A stretch of DNA of 64,000 nt from Clostridium_AD estertheticum_D (lineage in GTDB: Bacteria; Bacillota; Clostridia; Clostridiales; Clostridiaceae). The notes below the pieces were generated by a model. The model did not search any database, was not told the DNA's origin, and saw nothing but the letters and a program-made list of their open reading frames with translations. Position numbers and translations under genes: made by a program. The stretch covers positions 441,498 to 505,497 of the forward strand of contig NZ_JAHLDM010000001.1 of the NCBI RefSeq assembly GCF_018861295.1. The letters run 5' to 3'. Within the stretch, counting starts at the first letter, position 1; every line of letters begins with the position of its first letter. Of this stretch, positions 41,146 through 49,947 are shown piece after piece.

Positions 41146-42081
41146 TTAATTTGTCTGCTTGGCATAATTAAAGTAATCAGCATTATCCATAAATCTGTCT
41201 TTAAGGTAATTGAAATTTCCCGTTGTTAAATCAAATTTACAAGAGGAAATATAGAAACCGATGTCCCTACTAGCATCCATATTGTTATAAAAAGATGTTT
41301 CAAAGACGTTCTTCTCTAATTGATTAAAGAAAAGACTTTGAGAACTATATGTATAAACGGAGTTAGTAGATCCGCTAGTATCCGTAAAATTCGCAAGTTT
41401 AAGTATACCATCCTTTATATAATATACTTTCATTTCTGAAGAGTTAGTTCCACTTGGTGTGCCCATTAATAAAAAGTCTGGTTGACCATCTAGTATATTT
41501 TTATGAACTCTAATTAGATCTCTATCTAAATTTAAAACTTGTTCTTCATTATTATAGGCATCGTATATTTTAGAATTGCTTTCGCCATCTTTTGATACTG
41601 CTATATTATAATGACCTTTGCTTAATTTGTCTCCTTCATTTGCACCTGCCCATGTAAAGGCCCAATCTTCAGAGTCATTTGATGCTTGTGCAAGCTGGTT
41701 ATCATCGCTAAATACATGTATTGAATAATTTACTCCAGTATTATCCTTCATATCTAAGGTATAAAGACTTTTACCTTTTATTATATCTAACTCTGTCGTA
41801 GCTCCATTTTGGTCTTCACCTGGTACAATACTTGGGTCTATAGTCTTTCCTGTACTATTTTCCGTCCAAGTTCCTGAAAAATCTTTAACGTAAATCTTTC
41901 CACCTTCAATTATAGCATTCGTAATCACTGTAAAATTTGCTGTGTCATTAGCGTAAGCTAAATCAAAGGATTTGCTACCAATTACAACCGTACCGTTAGT
42001 CATAGTAGCAAAAGCTGATAGTGATGATGTTCCTGTTATCATTAAAGAAACAAGAAGTGAACTTATAAATTTCTTTTTCAA
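41146..42081 (-). CDS. Secreted module protein with unknown C-terminal domain
   Basis: The 311-residue product has a signal peptide (about 1-26) and a type A module at about 29-92 (VVIGSKSFDLAYAND, GGKIYVKDFSGTW, TGKTIDPSIVPG). A domain of about 200 residues follows that I do not recognise. It is rich in Asp, Asn, Ser and aromatic residues, with NIAVSKDGESN and DFLLMGTPSGTNSSEM, and may be a beta-sheet sensor or binding domain. The start is TTG, 10 nt after AGGGGG. A degenerate ECF-like promoter lies upstream on the same strand. Confidence 0.75.
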   Translation of the reverse strand: MKKKFISSLLVSLMITGTSSLSAFATMTNGTVVIGSKSFDLAYANDTANFTVITNAIIEGGKIYVKDFSGTWTENSTGKTIDPSIVPGEDQNGATTELDIIKGKSLYTLDMKDNTGVNYSIHVFSDDNQLAQASNDSEDWAFTWAGANEGDKLSKGHYNIAVSKDGESNSKIYDAYNNEEQVLNLDRDLIRVHKNILDGQPDFLLMGTPSGTNSSEMKVYYIKDGILKLANFTDTSGSTNSVYTYSSQSLFFNQLEKNVFETSFYNNMDASRDIGFYISSCKFDLTTGNFNYLKDRFMDNADYFNYAKQTN

Positions 42082-42186
42082 ATTTTAATACCCCCTATAA
42101 ATACATAATATAAAATCTACATAAATACCGTTTTTTAAAGCTATAATGTATATGACATCACAATTGTATGAATAAAATGTTAAACA

Positions 42187-42219
42187 CATATAAATGACTA
42201 AATTCTACATAAAATTGCA
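42187..42219 (-). promoter_or_regulatory. Degenerate ECF-like promoter element, copy F
   Basis: On the minus strand TGCAATT (42219-42213), 16 nt, CATTTATATG (42196-42187). It is 109 bases from the start of the module gene, close to the spacing seen for copies A, B and E. Besides this and the terminator at 42320, the 310-base gap shows nothing. Confidence 0.45.
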
Positions 42220-42319
42220 TAATCCTCTATTTAAACAATAATATATAATTAAAGTTATATGTAACTAATCCAACTAGATTTAATATTTATATTATGTACA
42301 GTGAAAAGGAATATTAAAT

Positions 42320-42360
42320 AAAAACGACTGGACTGAAATAAATCAGTCTAGTCGTTTTTA
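42320..42360. terminator. Terminator, GACTGGAC family, copy 3
   Basis: Nearly identical to 41079-41118 (a single base differs in the loop). It lies past the 3' end of the minus-strand PPC protein gene. Confidence 0.85.
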
Positions 42361-42391
42361 CGTTAAGCTGCAATAAACTACCCCTGGGGTG

Positions 42392-44086
42392 TTACATACT
42401 TGGGTCTATAGTTTTACCTGTAAGATTATCTATCCAATTTCCCGAATAATCTTTAACATAAATCGCACCACCATTAACTAGTGCATTATTGATTTCGGAA
42501 CTATTAGCTGAATTGTTAGCATATTCAAGGGTATAAGATTTAGTACCTATTAAAACAGTCCCTGCAGGCATAACATTTAAATCTGCTGAAGTATAAGCTG
42601 CTTCTTTATTATAGGAAATACCTAATCTTGAACTTTCAGTTTTGTATAAGCTTGTTACTGTTACATATACATAACCACCAGCTTGTGCTAGTTGCTCAGT
42701 TGTATATATTACAGTTCTATATTGGGTTGAATTTATGGTTCCTACCCCTATTGTCTTTTGTGAGAAAGCGTCTGAATATATAGTTACTTTATCACCATCT
42801 GTGAACAGATAATTATTTAAAGTTATAACATCCAAGGCTCCTACTGGATTATTTGAAATCTTGATTGCATCTGTACTAAAAGGCATAGTCGAAACCGGTA
42901 TTGATGTTTGTTTTGGTTGTCCATCTGCGCTAACTGCAACAGTATATTTTCCAGTGTTTAAATTATTGTTTAAAAGGCCTAAAGGTTGTTTTAGAGCACT
43001 AAAATAATAAGTACCTGCTTTTAAGTAAACAGATTGCGACCATGTTTTAGGAGTTCCATCCGATCCATAACGAATGCGAGACGAAAATATTTGATTGCCA
43101 TCATTATCTGCTAAGTTTACATTTACTTCATAAATCGATGAAATCATTTTTAAAGTGATTTTTCCATCTAGTGGAAGCATTATTTTGTAGGTGTTTTGGT
43201 CATCATTACATGCTATGAATCCAATGATAACATTAGAATTCAAATTTAATGGCTGCGCAGTTAAGGTGCCATTATTAGGCTCTACATCATCGCTATATAC
43301 AGGGGTATAATTAACGCGAAGAGTATATTTACCTGTATTTGAATTATTGTTTAATAGACCAGTACCTTGTTTTAAAACACTTAAATAATAAGTGCCTGCA
43401 TTCAAATCAATAAGTTGTGTCCAGGTCTTTGGAGATTGTTCAGATCCCGAACCTACATAATTAGAAAATATTTGCTTGCCGTCATTATCATTCAAATTTA
43501 AATTTACTCCATATATTGATGAAAGCATTTTGACATCAATTCTGCCAGACATTGGTAGTGTGAATTTATACGTATCCTGGTCATCGTTGGCTGCTATAAA
43601 TCCTATGAGTGGATCAGAATTTAAAGTTAATGGTTGCGCAGTTATTGGACTATTGTTAGGTTCTACATCATTGGTATAAACCTCTGTAAAATCAACTCCA
43701 AGACTATAGTTTACAGTGCCAGAAACATATTTTATAACAGTAAAATAATAAGTACCTGCGTCTAAATCAACAGCTTGTGACCATGTTGTAGATGAATTAC
43801 CATTTCCCAAGCTTGGATAATAAGATAATACTTGATTACCATTATCATCCTTTAGATTTAAATTTATTTTATTATTTGATGAAATCATTTTGATATTGAG
43901 TTTACCAGCCGTGGGAAGTACGACCTTGTATATATCCTGGTCATTAGATGAGACAATATCATTTGTGATCGTGCTGCCAAGTGTAAGAGTTTGGGTAATA
44001 GCTGCATGGGCAATATTAGTTGGTACTATAATTTGCACTAATAGAAATACTAATATAAATAATGATGTAATAATTTTTTTACGCAT
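42392..44086 (-). CDS. Secreted PPC-domain protein with the surface module at its C-terminus
   Basis: The 564-residue product has a signal peptide ending AHA (about residue 28) and three pre-peptidase C-terminal (PPC)-type repeats at about 30-130, 140-262 and 268-392. Each has DDQDTYK- or NDQDIYK-like starts, WSQ/WTQ turns and LxAGTYYF ends. A beta domain follows at about 395-490, then a type A module at about 505-564 (VLIGTKSYTLEYANN, GGAIYVKDYSGNW, TGKTIDPSM). This is the only case with the module at the C-terminus, which shows that it is an independent unit. There is no peptidase domain. AGGGGG precedes the ATG. Confidence 0.85.
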   Translation of the reverse strand: MRKKIITSLFILVFLLVQIIVPTNIAHAAITQTLTLGSTITNDIVSSNDQDIYKVVLPTAGKLNIKMISSNNKINLNLKDDNGNQVLSYYPSLGNGNSSTTWSQAVDLDAGTYYFTVIKYVSGTVNYSLGVDFTEVYTNDVEPNNSPITAQPLTLNSDPLIGFIAANDDQDTYKFTLPMSGRIDVKMLSSIYGVNLNLNDNDGKQIFSNYVGSGSEQSPKTWTQLIDLNAGTYYLSVLKQGTGLLNNNSNTGKYTLRVNYTPVYSDDVEPNNGTLTAQPLNLNSNVIIGFIACNDDQNTYKIMLPLDGKITLKMISSIYEVNVNLADNDGNQIFSSRIRYGSDGTPKTWSQSVYLKAGTYYFSALKQPLGLLNNNLNTGKYTVAVSADGQPKQTSIPVSTMPFSTDAIKISNNPVGALDVITLNNYLFTDGDKVTIYSDAFSQKTIGVGTINSTQYRTVIYTTEQLAQAGGYVYVTVTSLYKTESSRLGISYNKEAAYTSADLNVMPAGTVLIGTKSYTLEYANNSANSSEINNALVNGGAIYVKDYSGNWIDNLTGKTIDPSM

Positions 44087-44285
44087 TTTGAGTCCCCCTT
44101 ATAATGTAGTGATTTTTTATTAAACCCTACATACTATAATTCAACATTAATGATGAATTTCCTTTTTTAGAATATTTAACCTTTAGTACATTCTCCTAGT
44201 TTTGCCTTAATATATTATACTTCACTGTCAGTCATTAGTTTCACAAAAATCATTAAGGAAATATAATATAAAACATTAGTAAAAG

Positions 44286-44324
44286 TGCAACTATATTGTA
44301 GTAATAAACGTTATATAAGTGTAA
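44286..44324 (+). promoter_or_regulatory. ECF-sigma-like promoter element, copy E, before the polysaccharide operon
   Basis: TGCAACT (44286-44292), 16 nt, CGTTATA (44309-44315), then TAAGTGTAA. The first gene starts 119 bases from the -10. The rest of the 347-base gap has no gene. Confidence 0.68.
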
Positions 44325-44433
44325 AAGGCAAAGAAATATAGGATTACGTTACTTTATAGAAAGGCATTATTTACCTCACAAGTAAACAATGATATAATAT
44401 AGACATATGAACTTTTACTAGGGGGAACTATAA

Positions 44434-45129
44434 ATGAATGAAGAAATGAATATTAGTATTGAAGACTATCTTACAATAATAAAAGAAAGGTTATGGTTAA
44501 TAGGTACTATAACTCTCGCAACTGTAATAATCGCAGGTATATTAAGCTTTTTTGTTATAAAACCAACCTATGAGGCAAGCACAAGCATAATAGTGGGTAA
44601 GCCACAGGCTACTACGAATCAATCTGCACAACTAAATAGTGATGTAACTATGTATCAAAATTTACTTATAACATATAGTGAAATTGCTAAGTCTGATTTA
44701 GTAGCACAAGGGGCCCTTGATAAATTAAATGATAATTTAACAATAGATCAGATTAAAGCTGGCGTTACTGTTACTCCAAAAACGGGAACTCAAATTTTAA
44801 TGATTACAGCTAAGGGTAAAGATCCAGAAGAAGTGTTTAAGGTTGTAAATGCTATTTCAACATCCTTTGTAGAATCTACAAAAAAGGTCTATCCTACAGG
44901 TGGAGATATACAAGTAATGGATAAGGCTACTATACCAAAAAATGCAATTAGCCCTAATAAGAAATTAAACTTGGCTATTGGACTTTTTTTAGGATTAATG
45001 CTTTCGCTTGGAGTTGTGTTCCTACTTGAATACATGGATAATACTATAAAAACCGAAAATGATGTAGAAAAATACTTAGGTTTACCAGTCCTTGGAGTAA
45101 TACCTAGAATAATAGAAGATAAAAAGTAA
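44434..45129 (+). CDS. Polysaccharide chain-length regulator / kinase activator (Wzz, CpsC-like)
   Basis: The 231-residue protein has a Wzz domain with membrane helices near residues 18-40 and 178-198 and an extracellular loop between them. The end LGLPVLGVIPRI is typical of CpsC/YveK adaptors. In Gram-positives this protein activates the separate CpsD kinase and controls polymer length. It is the first gene of the cluster and is followed by CpsB- and CpsD-like genes in the usual order. Confidence 0.92.
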   Translation: MNEEMNISIEDYLTIIKERLWLIGTITLATVIIAGILSFFVIKPTYEASTSIIVGKPQATTNQSAQLNSDVTMYQNLLITYSEIAKSDLVAQGALDKLNDNLTIDQIKAGVTVTPKTGTQILMITAKGKDPEEVFKVVNAISTSFVESTKKVYPTGGDIQVMDKATIPKNAISPNKKLNLAIGLFLGLMLSLGVVFLLEYMDNTIKTENDVEKYLGLPVLGVIPRIIEDKK

Positions 45130-45141
45130 GAAGGCGATAGA

Positions 45142-45909
45142 ATGATTGATATACATAGTCATATACTTCCAGGAATCGACGATGGCTCAAAGAATATGGA
45201 AATGAGCATTAAAATGCTGAAAATGGCAGAAGAAAAAGGCACCAAAACTATTGTGGCCACTCCTCATTATATAAGGGGTAGATACGAAAATCATTATGAA
45301 AAGATTTTTGCTTTGCATCGAGAAGTAAAGGTTGCAGCTAAAAATGCAGGATTAAAGATAGAAGTACTGCTAGGACAAGAAGTTATGCTAGATAAGTATG
45401 CACTAAATTTGTGCAAAGAGAAAAAAATTAGAGGGATAAATGGATCGAGTTATATGCTTATCGAATTTCCAATGGATAAATTACCAAATGATGCTCTAGA
45501 CTTAATTTATGAGCTAAGGGTTCTAGGTATTAAACCTATAATTGCACATCCAGAAAGATATGAATACATAATAAGATCGCTTCCTGATATAAACGATTTT
45601 ATAAATGAGGGATGTTTGTTTCAGATCAATGCTGGAAGTTTGCAAGGAGTATTTGGGAAAAAGGTTCAGAAATGTGCCAAGTTACTTGTTAAAGAGGGTT
45701 TGGTAAGCTTTATTGCGTCAGATGCACATTCTATAAATAGAAGATGCCCTGGCCTTAACGAAGGATTTAGAGAAGCGACATTGTTAGATAAGGATATAGA
45801 AAAAAAGGTATCTAGTAATTTAGAACTAATGCTCACAGATAAGGATATAGAAATAAAGATGGAGAAAATAAAGAAAAAGAAAAGTATTTTTCAGATATTC
45901 AAACGTTAA
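45142..45909 (+). CDS. Protein-tyrosine phosphatase of the PHP family (CpsB/YwqE-like)
   Basis: The 255-residue protein has PHP metal motifs: DIHSHILPGIDDGS at residues 3-16, ATPHY near 41, LGQEVM near 79, IAHPERYEY near 134 and SDAHS near 193. It should remove phosphate from the tyrosine cluster of the neighbouring kinase and so regulate polymerisation. The gene is 12 bases after cpsC and precedes cpsD. Confidence 0.93.
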   Translation: MIDIHSHILPGIDDGSKNMEMSIKMLKMAEEKGTKTIVATPHYIRGRYENHYEKIFALHREVKVAAKNAGLKIEVLLGQEVMLDKYALNLCKEKKIRGINGSSYMLIEFPMDKLPNDALDLIYELRVLGIKPIIAHPERYEYIIRSLPDINDFINEGCLFQINAGSLQGVFGKKVQKCAKLLVKEGLVSFIASDAHSINRRCPGLNEGFREATLLDKDIEKKVSSNLELMLTDKDIEIKMEKIKKKKSIFQIFKR

Positions 45910-45967
45910 TATAATTATAAAAAAATTATTGTTTACTTAAAAATAATTAGTAAAGGCAGTGAATCAA

Positions 45968-46696
45968 ATGAAAGAATTAGACTTAATAACATTTAAAGAA
46001 CCGACTTCACCAATGTCAGAGTCATATAGAACTCTTAGGACTAATATTCAATTTTCATCTTTTGATAAAAAAATTAAAACATTACTTCTAACTAGTTCAG
46101 GACCAGGAGAAGGAAAAACTACAACTTCTTCAAATTTGGCTATGGTTATGGCTCAAGGTGGAAATAAGACTTTGTTAATAGATTGTGATCAAAGAAAACC
46201 ACAGGTACATAAGGTTTTTGGATTTTCTAACGAAAAGGGTTTATCTAACATGCTGGTAAATGATGATGATGGTGGTGGTGAAATAAATATGAATATAGGT
46301 ATTCATGAAACGGTACAACCAAACCTTCATGTTTTAACTTCAGGTACAAGGCCTCCAAACCCAGCGGAACTTTTAGGATCGGCTAAAATGAAAAATTTCA
46401 TCGAGGAGTTAAAGAAAACATATGATTATATAATCTTAGATACTCCTCCAATAATACTAGTTACAGATGCACAAATTCTAGCTCAGTATACAGATGGATG
46501 CCTTTTAGTTGTATCTTCAAAGGAAGCGGAACGTGATGCAGCTGTAAAAGCCAAGGGACTACTTGAAAAGGTAAACGCTAAAATATTGGGTATAGTACTT
46601 AATAAAGTAGATCTTAAAAAGAAAGGTTATTATAACTATGAGTACAAGTATGGTGAAACTGTTAAAGGTGAAAAAATCAGAAAAATAGCAAAATAA
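45968..46696 (+). CDS. Tyrosine-protein kinase (BY-kinase, CpsD/YwqD-like)
   Basis: The 242-residue product has SESYRTLRTNIQFSS near the N-terminus, Walker A SGPGEGKTT near residue 44, Walker A' LLIDCDQRKP near 71 and Walker B DYIILDTPP near 155. A C-terminal tyrosine cluster (GYYNYEYKYGE) is the autophosphorylation site. I prefer the ATG at 45968; the GTG at 45959 lies too close to AAAGG. With the two genes before it, it forms the regulatory trio of the cluster. Confidence 0.93.
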   Translation: MKELDLITFKEPTSPMSESYRTLRTNIQFSSFDKKIKTLLLTSSGPGEGKTTTSSNLAMVMAQGGNKTLLIDCDQRKPQVHKVFGFSNEKGLSNMLVNDDDGGGEINMNIGIHETVQPNLHVLTSGTRPPNPAELLGSAKMKNFIEELKKTYDYIILDTPPIILVTDAQILAQYTDGCLLVVSSKEAERDAAVKAKGLLEKVNAKILGIVLNKVDLKKKGYYNYEYKYGETVKGEKIRKIAK

Positions 46697-46741
46697 TAAG
46701 AAATTTAATATTATCTATAATTTGATAAAGTGAGGGATTCT

Positions 46742-48601
46742 ATGAAGGTTTTAGGAAAATGGAAAAAACCAATATTGATGCTAAGCGATGCAGTTTTAAT
46801 AAATTTAGCTTATATATTAGCTTTCTTTTTTATATATAATTATAAAAATTTCAGATTTTATTCAAGTAGTTACAAAGAGATAGCATTAATTGTAACAGTT
46901 ATTTACATAACTTGTTTTTATATTTTTAAACTTTACGAAAGTCTTTGGAGATATGCAAGTATTGATGAATTTATGCTTATTATTGGTGCATGCCTTACTT
47001 CTAATATTGTGATGATTGTTTTTGTTAGAATTATTGGACATCCATTCGCTTATGGAGTAAGTATAATAGCTTGTGCTTTTAGTATTATTTTTATAGTAGG
47101 TCTTAGAATGTCATTTAGAGTTTACGGTAGATTTGAAAGTATGGTAAATTGTAATGCCAGTAAAATTGTTCAATCAAGAGTAATGATAATTGGTGCTGGG
47201 TCAGCGGCTGCTATGGTTATAAAAGAAATGAAAAGTAGTAGTCAGAGTAAATACATGCCAATAGCTGTAATTGATGATGAAGTTTACAAAAAAGGAAATA
47301 ATATTGCTGGAGTAAAGGTACTTGGAAATCGTAAAGATATTCCTAAAATAGTAATAGAAAAATGTATAGAAACAATCGTTATAGCTATTCCAACAATAGA
47401 AGATGAAGATAAAAAAGAAATACTTGAGATATGCAAGAAAACGAATTGTAAAATAGAAATTATCCCAGGTATGTATGAAATAATAAATGGGAAAGTTTCA
47501 TTAAATCAAATTCGAAAAGTAGAGATCGAGGATTTATTAGGACGCAAAGCAGTAAAACTTGATATGCAAGGCATAACAAGTTATATAACTAATAAAACCA
47601 TTCTGGTAACAGGTGGCGGTGGGTCAATTGGTTCAGAACTCTGTCGTCAAATTATAAAGTTTAATCCAAAACAATTAATTGTTTTTGATATATATGAAAA
47701 CAATGCTTATGACTTACAAATGGAACTTGAGTACAAGTATCCAAAGTTAGATTTATTGGTGCTTATAGGATCAGTTAGAGATAAGAAAAGGCTGGAAGAT
47801 GTTTTTAAAAAGTATTCACCAAATATAGTTTTCCATGCCGCGGCGCATAAACATGTTCCACTAATGGAAAATAGCCCAATGGAGGCTATAAAAAACAATG
47901 TGTTTGGAACATATAATGTAGCTGAATGTGCTCATAAGTTTAATGTAGAAAGATTTGTTATGATATCTACAGACAAAGCGGTAAACCCAACAAATGTTAT
48001 GGGCGCAACTAAAAGAATGTGTGAGATGATTATACAATCAATGGATAAAATAAGTAAAACACATTTTGTAGCAGTGAGATTTGGGAATGTTCTAGGAAGT
48101 AATGGGTCAGTTATCCCGTTATTTAAAAAACAAATAGAACATGGTGGACCAGTTACACTTACAAACAAATATATAACAAGATTCTTTATGACTATTCCAG
48201 AAGCTGCACAATTAGTGCTTCAATCTGGGGCATATGCACAGGGTGGAGAAATATTCGTGCTTGATATGGGAAAGCCTGTTAAAATATATGATTTAGCATG
48301 GGATTTAATAAAACTTTCAGGCTTCATTCCAGATAAAGACATAAAAATCGAAATCACAGGGCTTCGCCCAGGAGAAAAGCTTTATGAAGAACTGCTAATG
48401 AGTGAAGAAGGACTTACAAATACTAAACATGAAAAGATATTTATAGGAAAACCAACATTTACTGATTTGAGTGTAATGAAAGAGAAAATGAAGGAACTCG
48501 CAGTGATTATTGAAAAAGATGATGTACAACTATTAATTGAAAAAATAGGAGAAATAGTTCCAACATACAATAGAACTTTGGCAGAGTCGGCTACTATGTA
48601 G
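46742..48601 (+). CDS. UDP-HexNAc 4,6-dehydratase, long membrane type (CapD/WbpM-like)
   Basis: The product (619 residues) has four N-terminal membrane helices (to about residue 120), a first Rossmann domain with IIGAGSAAAMV, and a catalytic domain with TGGGGSIGSELCRQI near 290. VFHAAAHKHVPLME and MISTDKAVNPTNVMGATK follow, where Met stands in place of the usual Tyr of YxxxK, as in WbpM. It likely makes the 4-keto-6-deoxy UDP-sugar for QuiNAc, FucNAc or bacillosamine. The ATG at 46742 follows GTGAGGG. Confidence 0.92.
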   Translation: MKVLGKWKKPILMLSDAVLINLAYILAFFFIYNYKNFRFYSSSYKEIALIVTVIYITCFYIFKLYESLWRYASIDEFMLIIGACLTSNIVMIVFVRIIGHPFAYGVSIIACAFSIIFIVGLRMSFRVYGRFESMVNCNASKIVQSRVMIIGAGSAAAMVIKEMKSSSQSKYMPIAVIDDEVYKKGNNIAGVKVLGNRKDIPKIVIEKCIETIVIAIPTIEDEDKKEILEICKKTNCKIEIIPGMYEIINGKVSLNQIRKVEIEDLLGRKAVKLDMQGITSYITNKTILVTGGGGSIGSELCRQIIKFNPKQLIVFDIYENNAYDLQMELEYKYPKLDLLVLIGSVRDKKRLEDVFKKYSPNIVFHAAAHKHVPLMENSPMEAIKNNVFGTYNVAECAHKFNVERFVMISTDKAVNPTNVMGATKRMCEMIIQSMDKISKTHFVAVRFGNVLGSNGSVIPLFKKQIEHGGPVTLTNKYITRFFMTIPEAAQLVLQSGAYAQGGEIFVLDMGKPVKIYDLAWDLIKLSGFIPDKDIKIEITGLRPGEKLYEELLMSEEGLTNTKHEKIFIGKPTFTDLSVMKEKMKELAVIIEKDDVQLLIEKIGEIVPTYNRTLAESATM

Positions 48602-48668
48602 CCGGAATCATTTGATTTGCAACTGTGTACTAATATTGTAGAATAAAATAATTTAGGGGGGCGGTATT

Positions 48669-49307
48669 ATGGAGAAGTTTTTAAATGCTATAGTAAGTTT
48701 AATATTATTGGTGTTGTTATCGCCATTATTTATTATCATAGGAGTAATAATAAAGTTGAATTCAAAAGGTCCAGTATTTTTTACTCAGATGAGAATAGGT
48801 AAAAATAATGAATTATTTAAATTCTATAAATTTAGGACAATGAAGGTTGGAACTCCAAATGTTGCAACAGACAAACTAGATAGTTCAAAAAGTTATGTAA
48901 CGACAAGTGGGAAGATTCTACGTAAAACAAGTATGGATGAACTTCCACAAATAATTAATATTATTAAAGGGGATATGGTGCTTGTAGGACCAAGACCTGC
49001 TTTATATAATCAGTATGAACTTAAGGAGTTACGAACAAAGGTAGGAGTTCATACACTGCTTCCAGGAATTACTGGGTGGGCTCAAATCAATGGTCGAGAT
49101 AATAATGATGATCATGAGAAAACAAGGCATGACGCATATTATCTTAACAATAAGTCGCTTAAGTTAGATGCGTTAATAATATTTAGGACTGTGTTTAAGG
49201 TTCTAAGAGCAGAAGGAATTCTTGAAGGTTCAATAATCAAGGCAAGAGATGAAGAAATAAGCCAAGAAAGAAGCCAAGCTAGCAGTCATGAAGATTTATC
49301 AGTCTAA
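48669..49307 (+). CDS. Undecaprenyl-phosphate sugar-1-phosphate transferase (PglC-like)
   Basis: The 212-residue protein has one N-terminal hydrophobic reentrant helix (about 5-28), then GPVFFTQMRIG, FKFYKFRTM, the Lys-Thr-Ser-x-Asp-Glu-Leu-Pro-Gln motif (TSMDELPQIINII near 98) and VGPRPAL near 115, ending with GWAQINGRD. These are hallmarks of monotopic phosphoglycosyl transferases, which start a lipid-linked glycan by moving a sugar phosphate to undecaprenyl phosphate. The ribosome site is GGGGGGCGG. Confidence 0.93.
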   Translation: MEKFLNAIVSLILLVLLSPLFIIIGVIIKLNSKGPVFFTQMRIGKNNELFKFYKFRTMKVGTPNVATDKLDSSKSYVTTSGKILRKTSMDELPQIINIIKGDMVLVGPRPALYNQYELKELRTKVGVHTLLPGITGWAQINGRDNNDDHEKTRHDAYYLNNKSLKLDALIIFRTVFKVLRAEGILEGSIIKARDEEISQERSQASSHEDLSV

Positions 49308-49324
49308 ATATGAGGTGATATAAA

Positions 49325-49888
49325 ATGAGTGATTTGTTAATAATAGGTGCTGGTGGACATGGTAGAGTGGTAGCAGAAACTGCAGAACTTGAAGGCAGAT
49401 GGGACAATATAAACTTTCTGGATGATAGAATTGATGTAGATATGGTTTTGGGTCATAGGATTATTGGTAAGATGGATGATTATAAAAGAAATTCTAAGAA
49501 ATATGAGTACGCTATTGTATGCATTGGTAACAATGAGAAAAGATTAGAATTGATTAAAGAAATATTGAAGGTAGGGTATAAAGTTCCTGTGATTATTCAT
49601 CCTAAGGCATTTGTAAGTAAGTATAGTGAGGTTGGAAATGGTAGTGTTATACTTGCGGGGGTTGTTATTAATACAGGGGCTAAGATAGGCATGGGATGTA
49701 TTATTAATATTAACAGCTCAGTTGATCATGATTGTGAAGTTTATGATGGAGTTCATGTGTGTAGTGGAGCGGTTGTTCGGAGTATGTGTAAGGTTGGGAG
49801 ACTATCTTATGTTGGTGCTGGAGCAGTTGTTAAGAGTGGGTCGGTTTTAAAAGACAAATATACGTTGGCTGATGGAGTGATTGTATAG
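49325..49888 (+). CDS. Sugar O/N-acyltransferase with left-handed beta-helix (PglD/NeuD family)
   Basis: The 187-residue product has an N-terminal Rossmann-like domain (LLIIGAGGHGRVVAETAELEG) and a hexapeptide-repeat domain from about residue 90 (GNGSVILAGVVINTGAKIG). The catalytic histidine is in SSVDHDCEV near 138. PglD acetylates UDP-4-amino sugars, and its place beside a PglC-like enzyme and a dehydratase fits that role. A PglE aminotransferase is not adjacent. Confidence 0.9.
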   Translation: MSDLLIIGAGGHGRVVAETAELEGRWDNINFLDDRIDVDMVLGHRIIGKMDDYKRNSKKYEYAIVCIGNNEKRLELIKEILKVGYKVPVIIHPKAFVSKYSEVGNGSVILAGVVINTGAKIGMGCIININSSVDHDCEVYDGVHVCSGAVVRSMCKVGRLSYVGAGAVVKSGSVLKDKYTLADGVIV

Positions 49889-49947
49889 TTTGGCATTGGT
49901 GAGTTAAGACATAAAGGGGCTTCTGAGATGAAGGAGACGATATTAAA

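Noticed and set aside
18133..44086. SLH, CWB2 or sortase anchoring of the surface proteins
   Set aside because: None of the proteins shows these motifs by eye; the shared module is the only common unit.
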